Source: Cryphonectria parasitica EP155 (lineage: Eukaryota; Ascomycota; Sordariomycetes; Diaporthales; Cryphonectriaceae). Taken from it: a stretch of 64,000 bases of DNA. The notes beneath the pieces are model-generated. The model saw only the letters and a list, made by a program, of their open reading frames with translations. It searched no databases and was not told where the DNA came from. This document shows, in pieces, positions 47,813-57,696 of the stretch. Made by a program: the position numbers and the translations under genes. The DNA is taken from the NCBI RefSeq assembly GCF_011745365.1, contig NW_024468914.1:3870228-3934227 (forward strand). Reading direction: 5' to 3'. The first letter of the stretch is position 1. Every line of letters starts with the position of its first letter.

Positions 47813-48531
47813 GATAATCGCTCTGCTCCGAACCGAAGTCCAGGGGCTTCAGAAACCTCGCTCTTCAGGAAACCCGATCAATCCACTACTGCATTCTCTA
47901 CATCCACGGAATTCCAATCAAAACCCTCAAAAGAAGAATCTCCAGCAATCACAGCAGATTCCTCTGCAATCACAGAACGAACCCCAGCAGCGACGCGAGC
48001 CCGCTCCTTCTCAGCTTCCTCATGTTCCAACTCCTTCATACTGGAAAGGCTTCAACAAATAGCTTTCATCATCCTCTCAAACTACAAACGCTTCTGCTTC
48101 CGCAAACATTCTATCTCCACAGCAGCATTATGCAGCTGCTCCTCAGCATTCTCGAGTTGATTCTTTAAGCATTAGTATTGAATATCTATCCAACGAATTT
48201 CTGCAGCACTCAGCCCTTGAACGTCGCACCGAGAACGACCCAAGCGAATACATTTAACGCAGCAAGAGGAATCCGCAACGGAGACTTAACAAGACTGAAT
48301 ACCACAATCCTTACAGAAGGAACAAGAAGGCATAGTGATAGCGTTTTGAAGAACTAAGGAAAGAAGAAAATTCTTTTGTTTAATCTTCTCAGTACAAGGA
48401 TGAGATTTGTTAATTCTATTCAACATTCCAATTAGAAAGGCAAGATTATGTATACGAAGGATTTGCTAGAATACTTACAAAAGATCGTTAGAAACAACAA
48501 CTGATAGAAGGGGGATGATATTATAACCCAT
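47809..48531 (-). pseudogene. Antisense Zn2Cys6-like gene of A3 (two exons)
   Basis: ATG 48531-48529 inside the 3' LTR; exon 1 48531-48479 (MGYNIIPLLSVVVSNDLL with the split codon), intron 48478-48416 (63 nt, GTAAGT, CTAAT, TAG), exon 2 48415-47809; 220 codons in frame. Cysteines CX2CX7CX9CX2CX7C near the middle of exon 2's first third, all six present. Coiled-coil-like and acidic tail as in A2, its closest relative, which shares the same U3 type. About five RIP-type stops. Inferred regulator. Confidence 0.75.
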
Positions 48532-48973
48532 CCAATATGCAGATTACAGAACAAGTTACAAGTAACAAGAATCAGATATCAAGAACTCAACATCCTAATG
48601 AAGTATTGATTATATAACTCAGGGTTAGGATTATGAGCACAGCTAATCAGAAAGAATAGCTTCGGATATATGCTATCCAGAGCTATCAGAATAACTTGGA
48701 TATGTTGCTATCCAATATATTCATACTGAAGAGCTGGATATATAAGAATACGTTCATTCCCATTAGATAGATCTCGTACATAGCTCTTCAGTTGTCAATC
48801 TAAGTATCAGATTACTCTCTACTCTGATAGTTCCAAAAGCAGTGAATACTTGCATTGCTTATTAGGACTTGTACAGTTCTGTATTCAAGGACTTGATACT
48901 TTGATACCGCTCTTGTTAGCATAAAACCTCTTGTGTACTTAGGAATCTTCGGATTGCTGCAGTGCTCATTACA
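48519..48973 (+). repeat. 3' LTR of A3
   Basis: 455 bp, begins TATTATAACCC (TG mutated to TA). It contains TATATAAG at 48739-48746 and the 10-bp inverted repeat CTGAAGAGCT / AGCTCTTCAG at 48726-48735 and 48782-48791 on either side of the core promoter. The right arm overlaps the putative transcript start CAGTTGTCAA. Confidence 0.94.
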
Positions 48974-49589
48974 ATTAAGCTAGAATAAGCAATTCAATGA
49001 TTTACTAGAGTTTTCCGTGAACAATAAATCCAAGAAATCTACGGAAAAGTTTCTCTTTAGTATTGAATGAAATAAGGAAATAATATAGATTGAATATCTT
49101 ATCTATAGAATAGGACTAGAGGAGCTCTTTATCTATATTTCCTTGCAAAATATTGAAGCATGAGAAGAAGAGAATCTTCAGATCAGCTTACTTTACAATC
49201 TATACTACGAATTAGCATAGATCTTCTGTATCTATTATAGCTGTAGAATGCATTTCTCGGAGAAGATGCAATACAAATGATTTCCTATTAGAGAATCAGA
49301 ATAAATTCTTTAAGCTGTTGAAGAACAGAGATTCTGCTTCAGAGAAGTTCTCAACAAGCAATATTACAATGCATATATCGAGCTACCGGATAATTGCTTT
49401 ATACAATGTATAGATAAAAAGATAGAGTGATAGCAGTGCAAGATAATACTCTGCATAATTTATATTAATAATAAAGTTTGCAATTAGCATTAATAAAAGA
49501 AAGGCTAGGAATAATAATAATATGAGCAGAAGCAAGCTAAGAAGCTTGCTCAAGAAGTAGCAAAGCAGGCTTAGAAGAATAAATAGTTC

Positions 49590-52500
49590 TTAATGAATTC
49601 AAAAGAATAGGATCGCTTGTAAGGAAACTGCAAACAATCAGATCAGAACAGTTTCTATATAAAGCTTCTAGAACAGATTATGCTTATATTAAGTTCAATA
49701 TATATATTTAAGAATACAAATATAGCATACTATTGAATAGTAATGCTTAGAGAAACTTTATATTCTTATATATTATTAATCAGATACAATTATAATAAAG
49801 ATAAAAGAGATATTCATATACTCTCAGCACTATAAAAGAATAATCTGTTGCATATAACCAAGAAGTAATTGATAAGAAAACTGATTATCTATTTATTTTG
49901 ATTCAAGAATGCATAATCAGAGCTTCCTTTAATATTACGGATATAGCATAGTATGAGCTGATTATAGAACTTCTATAGCTCAAGGAGCACAATCCTCGAA
50001 TCGATTGAACTACTGGCCAGATCTTATAAGAACAAGCTATACCCAGAGAAATAGTTATAATCAACAATACAAGATCGAAGCCAGTGATTGAAGAATACTC
50101 AGGAAAAGAAGCTTCATACAACTTCCCACATACTTTCAAGTTAGCAGAGCTGGCAGTTCAAGGAGAAGGATTTAGTAACAAGCAAATCCAAATAGTGCTA
50201 GAGCGCTAACAGATTAGCAAAACAACGGAAGCGAAACTCTCAGCAAGTTGGTTCGCTTCGGAGTAACAAGGAAAAGCTTCAGAATGTGAATTGTAAATCT
50301 ATATAGGAAAAACCTCGAAACCAAGCTCTCAAGCGCTCAGTCTAGCCCGGAGCAAACGCTTAAAGCTCTCGAAAATGCTATTAGAAAAGAAGTATGCTTA
50401 ACAGTATCTACTATTTCTCCAGGTAGCAGAAACAGCACAGGGATCAAAACTAACACTCGCAAACATATTATGAGAATACTATAAGTTCAAGAAACTGTTT
50501 CAGGAAGAATTGGATATAGGATTGCTAGAATATAGTTTATATAACTACAAGATCCTGCTATAAGAAGAGAAATAGCTCAAATTCTTCCCTATCTACAAAC
50601 TAAACAAAGCATAGCTAAAGATACTTAGGGAGTACTTTAACGAGAACCTTAAGAAAGAATATATACAACCATCCTACTCACCAGCAGAATATCCCATCCT
50701 GTTTATATTCAAGAAGAATAGCAAGCTCAGGCTGTATATTGATTATAAGCAACTTAACAATATTATAATCAAGAACTAATATCCGCTGCTACTTATTAAG
50801 GAACTATGAGATAGACTGCAAGAAGTATAATGATTTATAGTTCTGAATCTGAAAGAAGCTTACAATCTAATCAGAGTAAAGAAAGAAGAAGAATGGAAAA
50901 CTGCTTTCAGAACTCGCTACGAATACTACGAATATTTAATTATATCCTTTGAATTAACAAATGCTTCAGCTTCATTTCAGGAAATAATTAATTATGTTCT
51001 ATGCAAGCATCTGAATCAGTTCGTTATTGCTTATCTCGATGATATTCTTATTTACTTTCGAACATTGAAAGAATACAAGAAATACATGGAAATAGTATTA
51101 CAAATGCTCTAGAATGCAAAGCTTCTTGTAGAGCTTGCAAAGAGCTACTTTCATATACAAAAAGTCAACTATCTCGGATTCACGATCGAGCTGGAATATA
51201 TTAAGCTACAGAAAGATAAGATAGAAGCTGTTAGAAACTAGCTAATTCTCAGAAACATCAGAGATATTAGATCTTTTCTCGGATATGTTAATTTCTACAG
51301 ATAATTCATCAAGAACTATAGCTAAATCGCACATCCTCTTACAAATCTTATCAAAAGGAATTAATCCTTCGAATGAATCTCCAAAGCATAAGAAGCTTTT
51401 GATGAGATCATCAAGCATATCACCTCAGAGCCAGTTCTGTATAAAGCAGATCCTTATAAACTCTTTGAAGTTAAAACCAATATATCAGAATATGCATTCG
51501 GAGAATAACTAAGCTAGCGAAATAACTAAGAATATCTAAGAATCGTAAGCAACTTCTCGAAGAAGTTGAATAGCTTGGAAATCAACTATAGAATTCCTAA
51601 TCAGAAACTTATAACAATAGTAAAAATCTTTAAGAAGTAGTAATACTATCTCATTAGCATATAATATTTAATCATAATTCATTCGGATTATAAGAATCTA
51701 ACTATATTTATAATAATTAAGATTTTGAATAAGCAATAAATCAGATAAGCAGAATTCCTCTTATAATTCAACTTTAAAATTGTATACTGCAAAAGCTTAG
51801 AAAACGAATAAGCAGATGCTCTCAGTAGAAAATCAAACTATTAAGATACAGATTTCTCGAATATATAGAACATCTTCGCTCAAGATGAGTTGGGAAATCT
51901 CATTAATGCATATAGAGAACTGAATACTGCTCTCAGAATTGAATCTTCGAAAAAGAATCCAGAATCAATGATTCCGAACGAACAAGATAACTATATCAAG
52001 AATATATACAGTATATCAGCATATAAGCATTAGAGAATTAGAGCAACTTATAAATATATTAAAAGATACTAGAACTCATCAGATCTTAGAAAAAGAATTA
52101 AGAATATTCTATAACAATGCAACAGCTGCAAGAAGAATAAAGCAGAAAGATATAAGCTTTACGAACTATTATACTTCTTATCAATATTTATAACTATTTA
52201 GCAATTCATTAGTCTAGATTTTATTACTAAGCTATCTTTCTTATGAGAATTCTTAACTAAAGTATAATATAATAGCATTCTAGTAGTGATTTGCAAACTG
52301 AGCAAGTATGCTTATTTTCTTTCTTATAAGAAAAGTAGTATAGTAGAGAAACTTGTATATATATTTCTCAGAATAATTATTGCTAATTATAGCATGCTAG
52401 AGAAAGTAATCTCTGATAGAGATAGAAAGTTTAATTCGAAATTTTGAACTTTACTTATGAAACAGCTCGGAACATACTACAGAATATTTACAGCATTTTA

Positions 52501-53260
52501 CTTACAAACAAACGAATAGATGGAAAGAATGAATTAAGTTGTTGAACAGTATCTACAATACTATATTAATTAGGAACAGAATAATTGGATTAATCTATTA
52601 TCTCTTGCACAGTTCGCTTATAATAGCGCAAATATAAGCATAATAAAGAAGTTATCATTCTTTATATTCTACGAATATAATTTAACAGCTTATTACGAGG
52701 CACTGCTAGAAGCAGATGCAGAAGCTGCAGATAAGAGGATTAGGAAGATCAAGAAAGTTCAGGAGGAACTCCAATCAGAATTACAATTCATCCAGGAACG
52801 AATAGTACAATATGCAAACTCCAAGAGGATTGAGGAATCAATCCTACAGAAGGAAGATAAGGCTTACTTACTTCGAAAAAACATTAAAATAATAAGATTT
52901 AGCAATAAACTCGATTATAAGAAGTTAGAATTATTCAAAATCTTACAATGGATCTCTCCAGTTAATTACGAATTAGCATTATCTCATAAGATGAGGATAC
53001 ACCCAGTTTTCCACATCTTACTGCTGGAATTAGCAGTACAGGAAATACTAACGGATAATACAGTGGAAGTAGAAAACAATAAACCAGAATACAAAGTAGA
53101 GAAGATTCTCAAGCACAGAGGCATAGACAATACGAGGGAATATCTTGTCAAATGGAAAAGCTACTCAGCAAGCGAAAACTCATGAGAACCACAGGAAAAC
53201 GTTAAGAACGCTCAGAAAAGAGTAGCTGAGTATTGGAAAAGGAAGGAAACCAGTATCTAA
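49590..53260 (+). pseudogene. pol of A5 (heavily degraded)
   Basis: Frame -1 to gag with A3 removed, ending at TAA 53258-53260. Protease near 49730, RT around 50700-51230 (FRTRYEYYEYLI.. AYLDDILIYF, aspartates kept), RNase H near 51470, integrase core near 52270-52450, chromodomain 53090-53200 (52991-53185 open, VKWKSYSASENS). The stop overlaps that of the almost intact antisense gene, a sharp contrast in decay. Confidence 0.85.
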
Positions 53261-54019
53261 GACGATCGCTCCGCCCCGGACCGAGACTCAGAAGCTCCAG
53301 AAACCTCACTCCCCAAATCCTCCAACTCAGGACGAACCTCTCGAGCACCAGAAGAACCTCCATCACCCTCGATACCATCCATATCGCTTAAAAAGGAATA
53401 GTCCAACATACTACTAGGAGATCAGAAGAGTTCTCCCGAGACCAAAGCTGAAAACCTCTCAGGAAGGGGACCAGCAGGAACACGAGCTTGCTGCTCCTTC
53501 GCCAGCTCCTCCGCCTCCACACAATCAAGCTTCTCAATCGTGTCCAAACCACAGCGCACCGCGCGCGCTATTTTCTCGGCCCACAGCTTGCGCTGTTTCC
53601 GCAACCAGCGCACCTTGGCTGTAGCACGCTCCAGCTCCTCCTCCGCGTCATCAAGAGCAGTCTCAGCAGCGGAATGCTGAGCTACGATCTTTTCCACTTG
53701 CAACGGCGACAAACCATGCATATTACAATTCCCACGCTTATGCTTGATGCACTCCGTACAGCGTGACGAATCCTCCTCAGAAGCAAGGCAGCGAGCTTTG
53801 CAACTCTTGCAGAAAGAACACATTGGCATCTCAACGCAACGAGAAAGGGCAATGAGCCAGAGGGAGGTAGACTGTTCCGTCTTTTTGTGACGAGACTTAT
53901 CGATTCTATTCATTGTTCGGATTAGAAAGGCAAGATCATATATGAAAAGTTTGCTAGGATACTTACAAAAGATCGTTGGGAATAACGACTGATAGGAAGG
54001 AGATGATATTATAATCTAT
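53257..54019 (-). pseudogene. Antisense Zn2Cys6-like gene of A5, nearly intact
   Basis: Best-preserved copy. Exon 1 54019-53967 (start ATG changed to ATA), intron 53966-53906 (61 nt; GTAAGT, CTAAT, TAG), exon 2 53905-53257; 234 codons with one internal TGA, probably a former Trp. 53913-53422 is open over 163 codons. Residues about 47-78 read CX2CX6CX9CX2CX7C (CSFCKSCKARC ... RCTECIKHKRGNC), the spacing of fungal Zn2Cys6 DNA-binding clusters with basic residues between Cys 2 and 3. Residues about 84-130 look like a coiled coil, then an acidic C-terminus ending SRSGAERSS. It is far GC-richer than the flanking pol. Probably a DNA-binding regulator; unproven. Confidence 0.8.
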
Positions 54020-54470
54020 CCAACATGCAGATCACGAAACAAGTTACAAGTAACAAGAATCAGGTATCACGATTCAACAACGAATAACTGGCAAAGATTA
54101 CGTAATCCAGGGATAGAGTTACAAGCTGTAGCCAATCAGAAAGGAACCGGAGCAATCAACGATCAATCCTCACAGTTCAAGCAGTGAACTGCAACGACCA
54201 ACCACCAACTCTTGTAGTTCACACTGAAGAGCTAGATATATAAGAACACATTCATTATCATTAGATAGACTCAGTACATAGCTCTTCAGTTGTTAATCTA
54301 AGTATCAGATTACTCTCTACTCTGATAGCTCCAAAGGCAGTAAATACTTGCATCACTTCTTAGGACTTGTACGGTTCCGTATTAAGGACTTGATACTTTG
54401 ATACCGCTCTTGTTAGCATAAACCCCTCCGTGTACTTAGGAATCTTCGGATTGCTGCAGTGCTTATTATA
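54007..54470 (+). repeat. 3' LTR of A5
   Basis: 464 bp, begins TATTATAATCTATCC and ends CTTATTATA. CGGTCC-type U3 with most CGG triplets turned to CAG or TGG by RIP. Polypurine tract GGAAGGAGATGA precedes it. Confidence 0.93.
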
Positions 54471-54475
54471 ATTCT

Positions 54476-55072
54476 GCTATAATAATAACTGCTTAATATA
54501 TCTCTTGAGTAAAGAAGATTTAGAATAGTTTTCTCAGAAATCTAAGCATTATAGATAGATAGTGATAGCAGAATGAGTATATACGCTTAATATAATCATG
54601 AGCAGCAATAATTTAAGCTACTTCGATATTGCTGAACAAAGCATTCAAGCATTGAAGGAAGAACTTAGCAATAATACTCTTTAATATTCTCTATTGCTTA
54701 TACTAAGCACTATAACTAGGAATATGAATAAGGAATAATATTCTCTTAATTACTGATACAAATATATGAATAATACTGAAAATGCTTCTTAGGCAATAGA
54801 AAGATTAAGCTAGAACAAATGATTTAATAGTTCACCAAAGCTTTCCGTGAATAATAAACTCAAGAAATCTATGGAAAGATTTTCCTTTAGTATTGAGTAA
54901 AATAAGGAAATAATATAGATTGAATATCTTGTTTATAAGATAGAATTAGAAAAGCTCTTTATTTGCATTCTCTTGCAAAGCATTGAAGCATAAGAAGATA
55001 AGAATCCTCGAATCAGCTTACTTCACAATCTACATTACGAATTAGCATGAATCTCCTACATCTATTATAGCT
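54476..55072 (+). pseudogene. A6 gag fragment 2
   Basis: Continues gag after the A5 insertion site (CTGCTATAATAATAACTGC) and runs to the A4 insertion. It corresponds to A4 about 56717-57310. Dense RIP stops; no open frame of note. Confidence 0.8.
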
Positions 55073-55515
55073 TGTTATGACCCATTCAACATGCAGGTCA
55101 CGAAACAGGCCCCGCCAACAGGGAACCAGGTGATACGATCCAACATCGGACAACCACCAGAAATTACATAAGCAAGGGTTAGGGTTGGATTACAGCAAAA
55201 CAAGTGAGCCACTTACCGGATTATCACAACACGGATCACGGATCACAGTGAGCTAGGTGAGCTACGATGAAGAGCTGAATATATAAAGATACGTTCATTA
55301 CTACTAGATAGATTACTGTATATAGCTCTTCAGTTGTTAATCTAAGTATCAGATTATTCTCTACTCTGATAGCCCCAAAAGCAGTGAATACTTGCATCGC
55401 TTACTAGGACTTGTACGGTTCCGTATTCAAGGACTTGATACTTTGATACTGCTCTTATTAGCATAAACCCCTTCGTATACTTAGGAATCTTCGGATTGCT
55501 GCAGTGCTCATTACA
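55073..55515 (+). repeat. 5' LTR of A4
   Basis: 443 bp. GGGTTAGGGTT at 55176-55186, GTGAGC-rich U3 module at about 55205-55265, TATATAAA at 55280-55287. R contains AGTTGTTAA where the 3' LTR keeps AGTTGTCAA. Confidence 0.94.
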
Positions 55516-55575
55516 TTTTGATAATTCTTATTCAAGAACGGTTCAGTATTACTCCCTTGAGCAATACGGAATACG

Positions 55576-57696
55576 ATGGCTCCTCCAGGAACCTCTTCGT
55601 TCCCGTGCGTCTCTACTCAGGAAGAACTGGTTAACCAGGTGTATCAGCTTATTCAGCGTATCCAGGATCTGCGCGAATAACAGCAGGCTCAGAGCGCTAC
55701 TATTGCTAACTAATAGGCTCAGCTAGCCTAACAGGCCTAGCTAGCCCAACAAGCTCAGCAGGCGCAGTTCACCTCTGCAGTCACTAGTAGTGCTGGAAAG
55801 GCATACAAGATGGATAAACTCGCTATGTATGATGGCAATCAGAAGATGCTGCATAGGTTTCTTATTCATTGCAGGGCGTACTTTTTGCACTATGCAACTC
55901 AGTTTACTATGGAATCCGAGAAGATTATTCTTGCAGAAACTCATTTCGAGAAAGATGCTCTCATCTAGTACAAACCTTCTCTACGCAACCACTTGGAGCA
56001 TCAGAATAATTCCAATGCATGTACCCAGGATATTAAGAATATATTCGATTTCTTTGAGAGCTTTGAGAAAGCTTTCAAGAAGATCTTTGGTAATTCCAAT
56101 GAAGAATGCATCACAGCTTAGCAGCTTATGAATCTCAAACAGACCAAGTTAGCTTCTGCTTATACAATCAGATTCAAGCAGCTCTCAGCAAAGCTTCCAT
56201 GGGAAAATAAGAATCTTATGGAATATTACTATAAGGGACTCAAGGATGATATTAAAGATGAAATCTCCAAGCAGAATTGGCTAGAGAACTTTGCGATGTT
56301 CTCTAATCAAGCTATTTGCATCAACAACTATCTGTATGAACAATGAGTGAAGAAATCTAAGAAAGGAGGAAGTTAGACTTGGAGGTTTCCAGCTAATATA
56401 AGCAAGAAATTCCAAAATAAGAATAGCGGTTAATATGATAGTATAGCTCAGAGCAGCATTATGCATGCTAGTCCTATGGAACTCGATGCTGCTAACAAGC
56501 AGTATAGCAAGAGAAACAGCGTTACTTGCTACAACTGCAACAAACAAGGATACATCGCATACAACTGCTATCAACCCCGAAAGAACAAATAGCAACTAGT
56601 TCAGGAAGAATGCCAGATAAATGTTGCTTGATAACAGAAATCCAATCAACTGAGCAAAAACACTCCCTTGGAGCAAGTATCGAACTCTGTTGATCACGGA
56701 AGTCTCAGCTGAACATTCTGCTACGACAACAACTGCTTAACACATCTCTTGAGTAAGAAAGATTCAGGATGGTTTCCTCAGAAACCTAGGCACTACAGGC
56801 AGATAGCAACAGCAGAGCGAGGGTATATGCCTAACACAACTACAAGCAGTAACAACTCGAACTGCTCCGATGTTATTAAACAAAGCATTCAAGCGCTGGA
56901 GAAAGAACTTAACAACAGTGCTCTTCACCATTCCCTATTACCTGCACCAGATATCATAATCAGAGAAATGAATAGAGGATGATATTCTCTTGGTTATTGG
57001 TATAAATATCTAAATAATACTGAAAACATCTCTTAAGCAACAGAAAGATCAAGCCAGAATGAATAATCTAATGATTTACTGAAGTCTTTCGTGAACAATG
57101 AATCTAAGAAGCTTACAGAAAGATTTCCCTTTAGTATTGGGTAGAACAAGGGAATAACATGAATTGAATATCTCGTTTATAGAATAGAGTTAGAGAAGCT
57201 CTTTATCTGCATCTCCTTGCAGAACATTAAAGCATAAGAAGATGAAGATTCTCGGATTAGCTTACTTTACAATCTATACCACGAATTGGTATGAATCTCC
57301 TGCATCTATTATAGCTGCAGAATGCATTTCTCAGACAAGGTGCAATACGAATGGTTTCCCGTTAGAGAACCAGAACAAATCCTTCAGGCTGTTGAAGAAC
57401 AGAAACTCCGCTTCAGAGAGGTTCTCAACAAGCAATACTACAACGCATACATCGAGCTATCAGATAACTATTCCATGCAATATATAGATAAGAAGATAAA
57501 ATGATAGCAGTGCAAAATAATACTTTGTATAATTCATATTAATGATAAAGTTTGCAACTAGCATTAATAGAAGAAAGATTAGGAATAACGACGATACGAG
57601 CAAAAGCAAGCTAAGAAGCTTGCTTAAGAAGCAGCAAAATAAGCTTAGAAGAACAAGCAGTTCTTAACAAATTCAAAAGAACAGGATTGCTTGTAA
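55576..57696 (+). pseudogene. gag of A4
   Basis: Particle structural protein, 707 codons from ATG 55576 to TAA 57694-57696. Starts MAPPGTSSFPCVSTQEELVN, then AQLAQQ-type Gln/Ala repeats, a capsid-like helical region that stays open from 56128 to 56346, and a CX2CX3GxX4C zinc knuckle near 56529 (CYNCNKQGYIAYNC) in which the His ligand is Tyr through RIP. A basic and Asn/Ser-rich linker follows (56749-56982 open), then a Glu/Lys-rich tail (57322-57504 open). Around fifteen stops remain. Pol begins in the -1 frame before this stop. Confidence 0.88.

Larger units (their letters stand above)
41552..48973 (+). mobile_element. Family A element A3, complete, inserted in A5
   Basis: 7422 bp with 455-bp LTRs at 41552-42006 and 48519-48973 and a perfect duplication ATTAA (41547-41551, 48974-48978). 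Full set of parts in order, polypurine tract AGAAGGGGGATGA just before the 3' LTR. U3 type GGATATGTTG. The youngest insertion in this stack of three by nesting order. Confidence 0.96.
40096..49622 (+). pseudogene. gag of A5, split by A3
   Basis: Exists as 40096-41551 and 48979-49622 on either side of A3. Joined, it is 700 codons in one frame, from ATA (ATG in A4) to the conserved TAA. The zinc-knuckle cysteines are kept near 41031. Stops are RIP-type. Confidence 0.82.
39572..54470 (+). mobile_element. Family A element A5, complete, split by A3
   Basis: LTRs of 464 bp at 39572-40035 and 54007-54470, duplication ATTCT (39567-39571, 54471-54475). Internal parts 40036-41551 and 48979-54006; removing A3 restores a collinear 7.5-kb element. 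U3 type is CGGTCC, as in the solo LTR, but RIP-mutated. Pol is badly broken, while the antisense gene near the 3' end is almost intact. Confidence 0.95.

Noticed and set aside
53902..53913. ATG at 53913 (and equivalents) as start of the antisense protein
   Set aside because: It lies within the conserved intron just before the acceptor; it remains an alternative start only if the transcript is unspliced.
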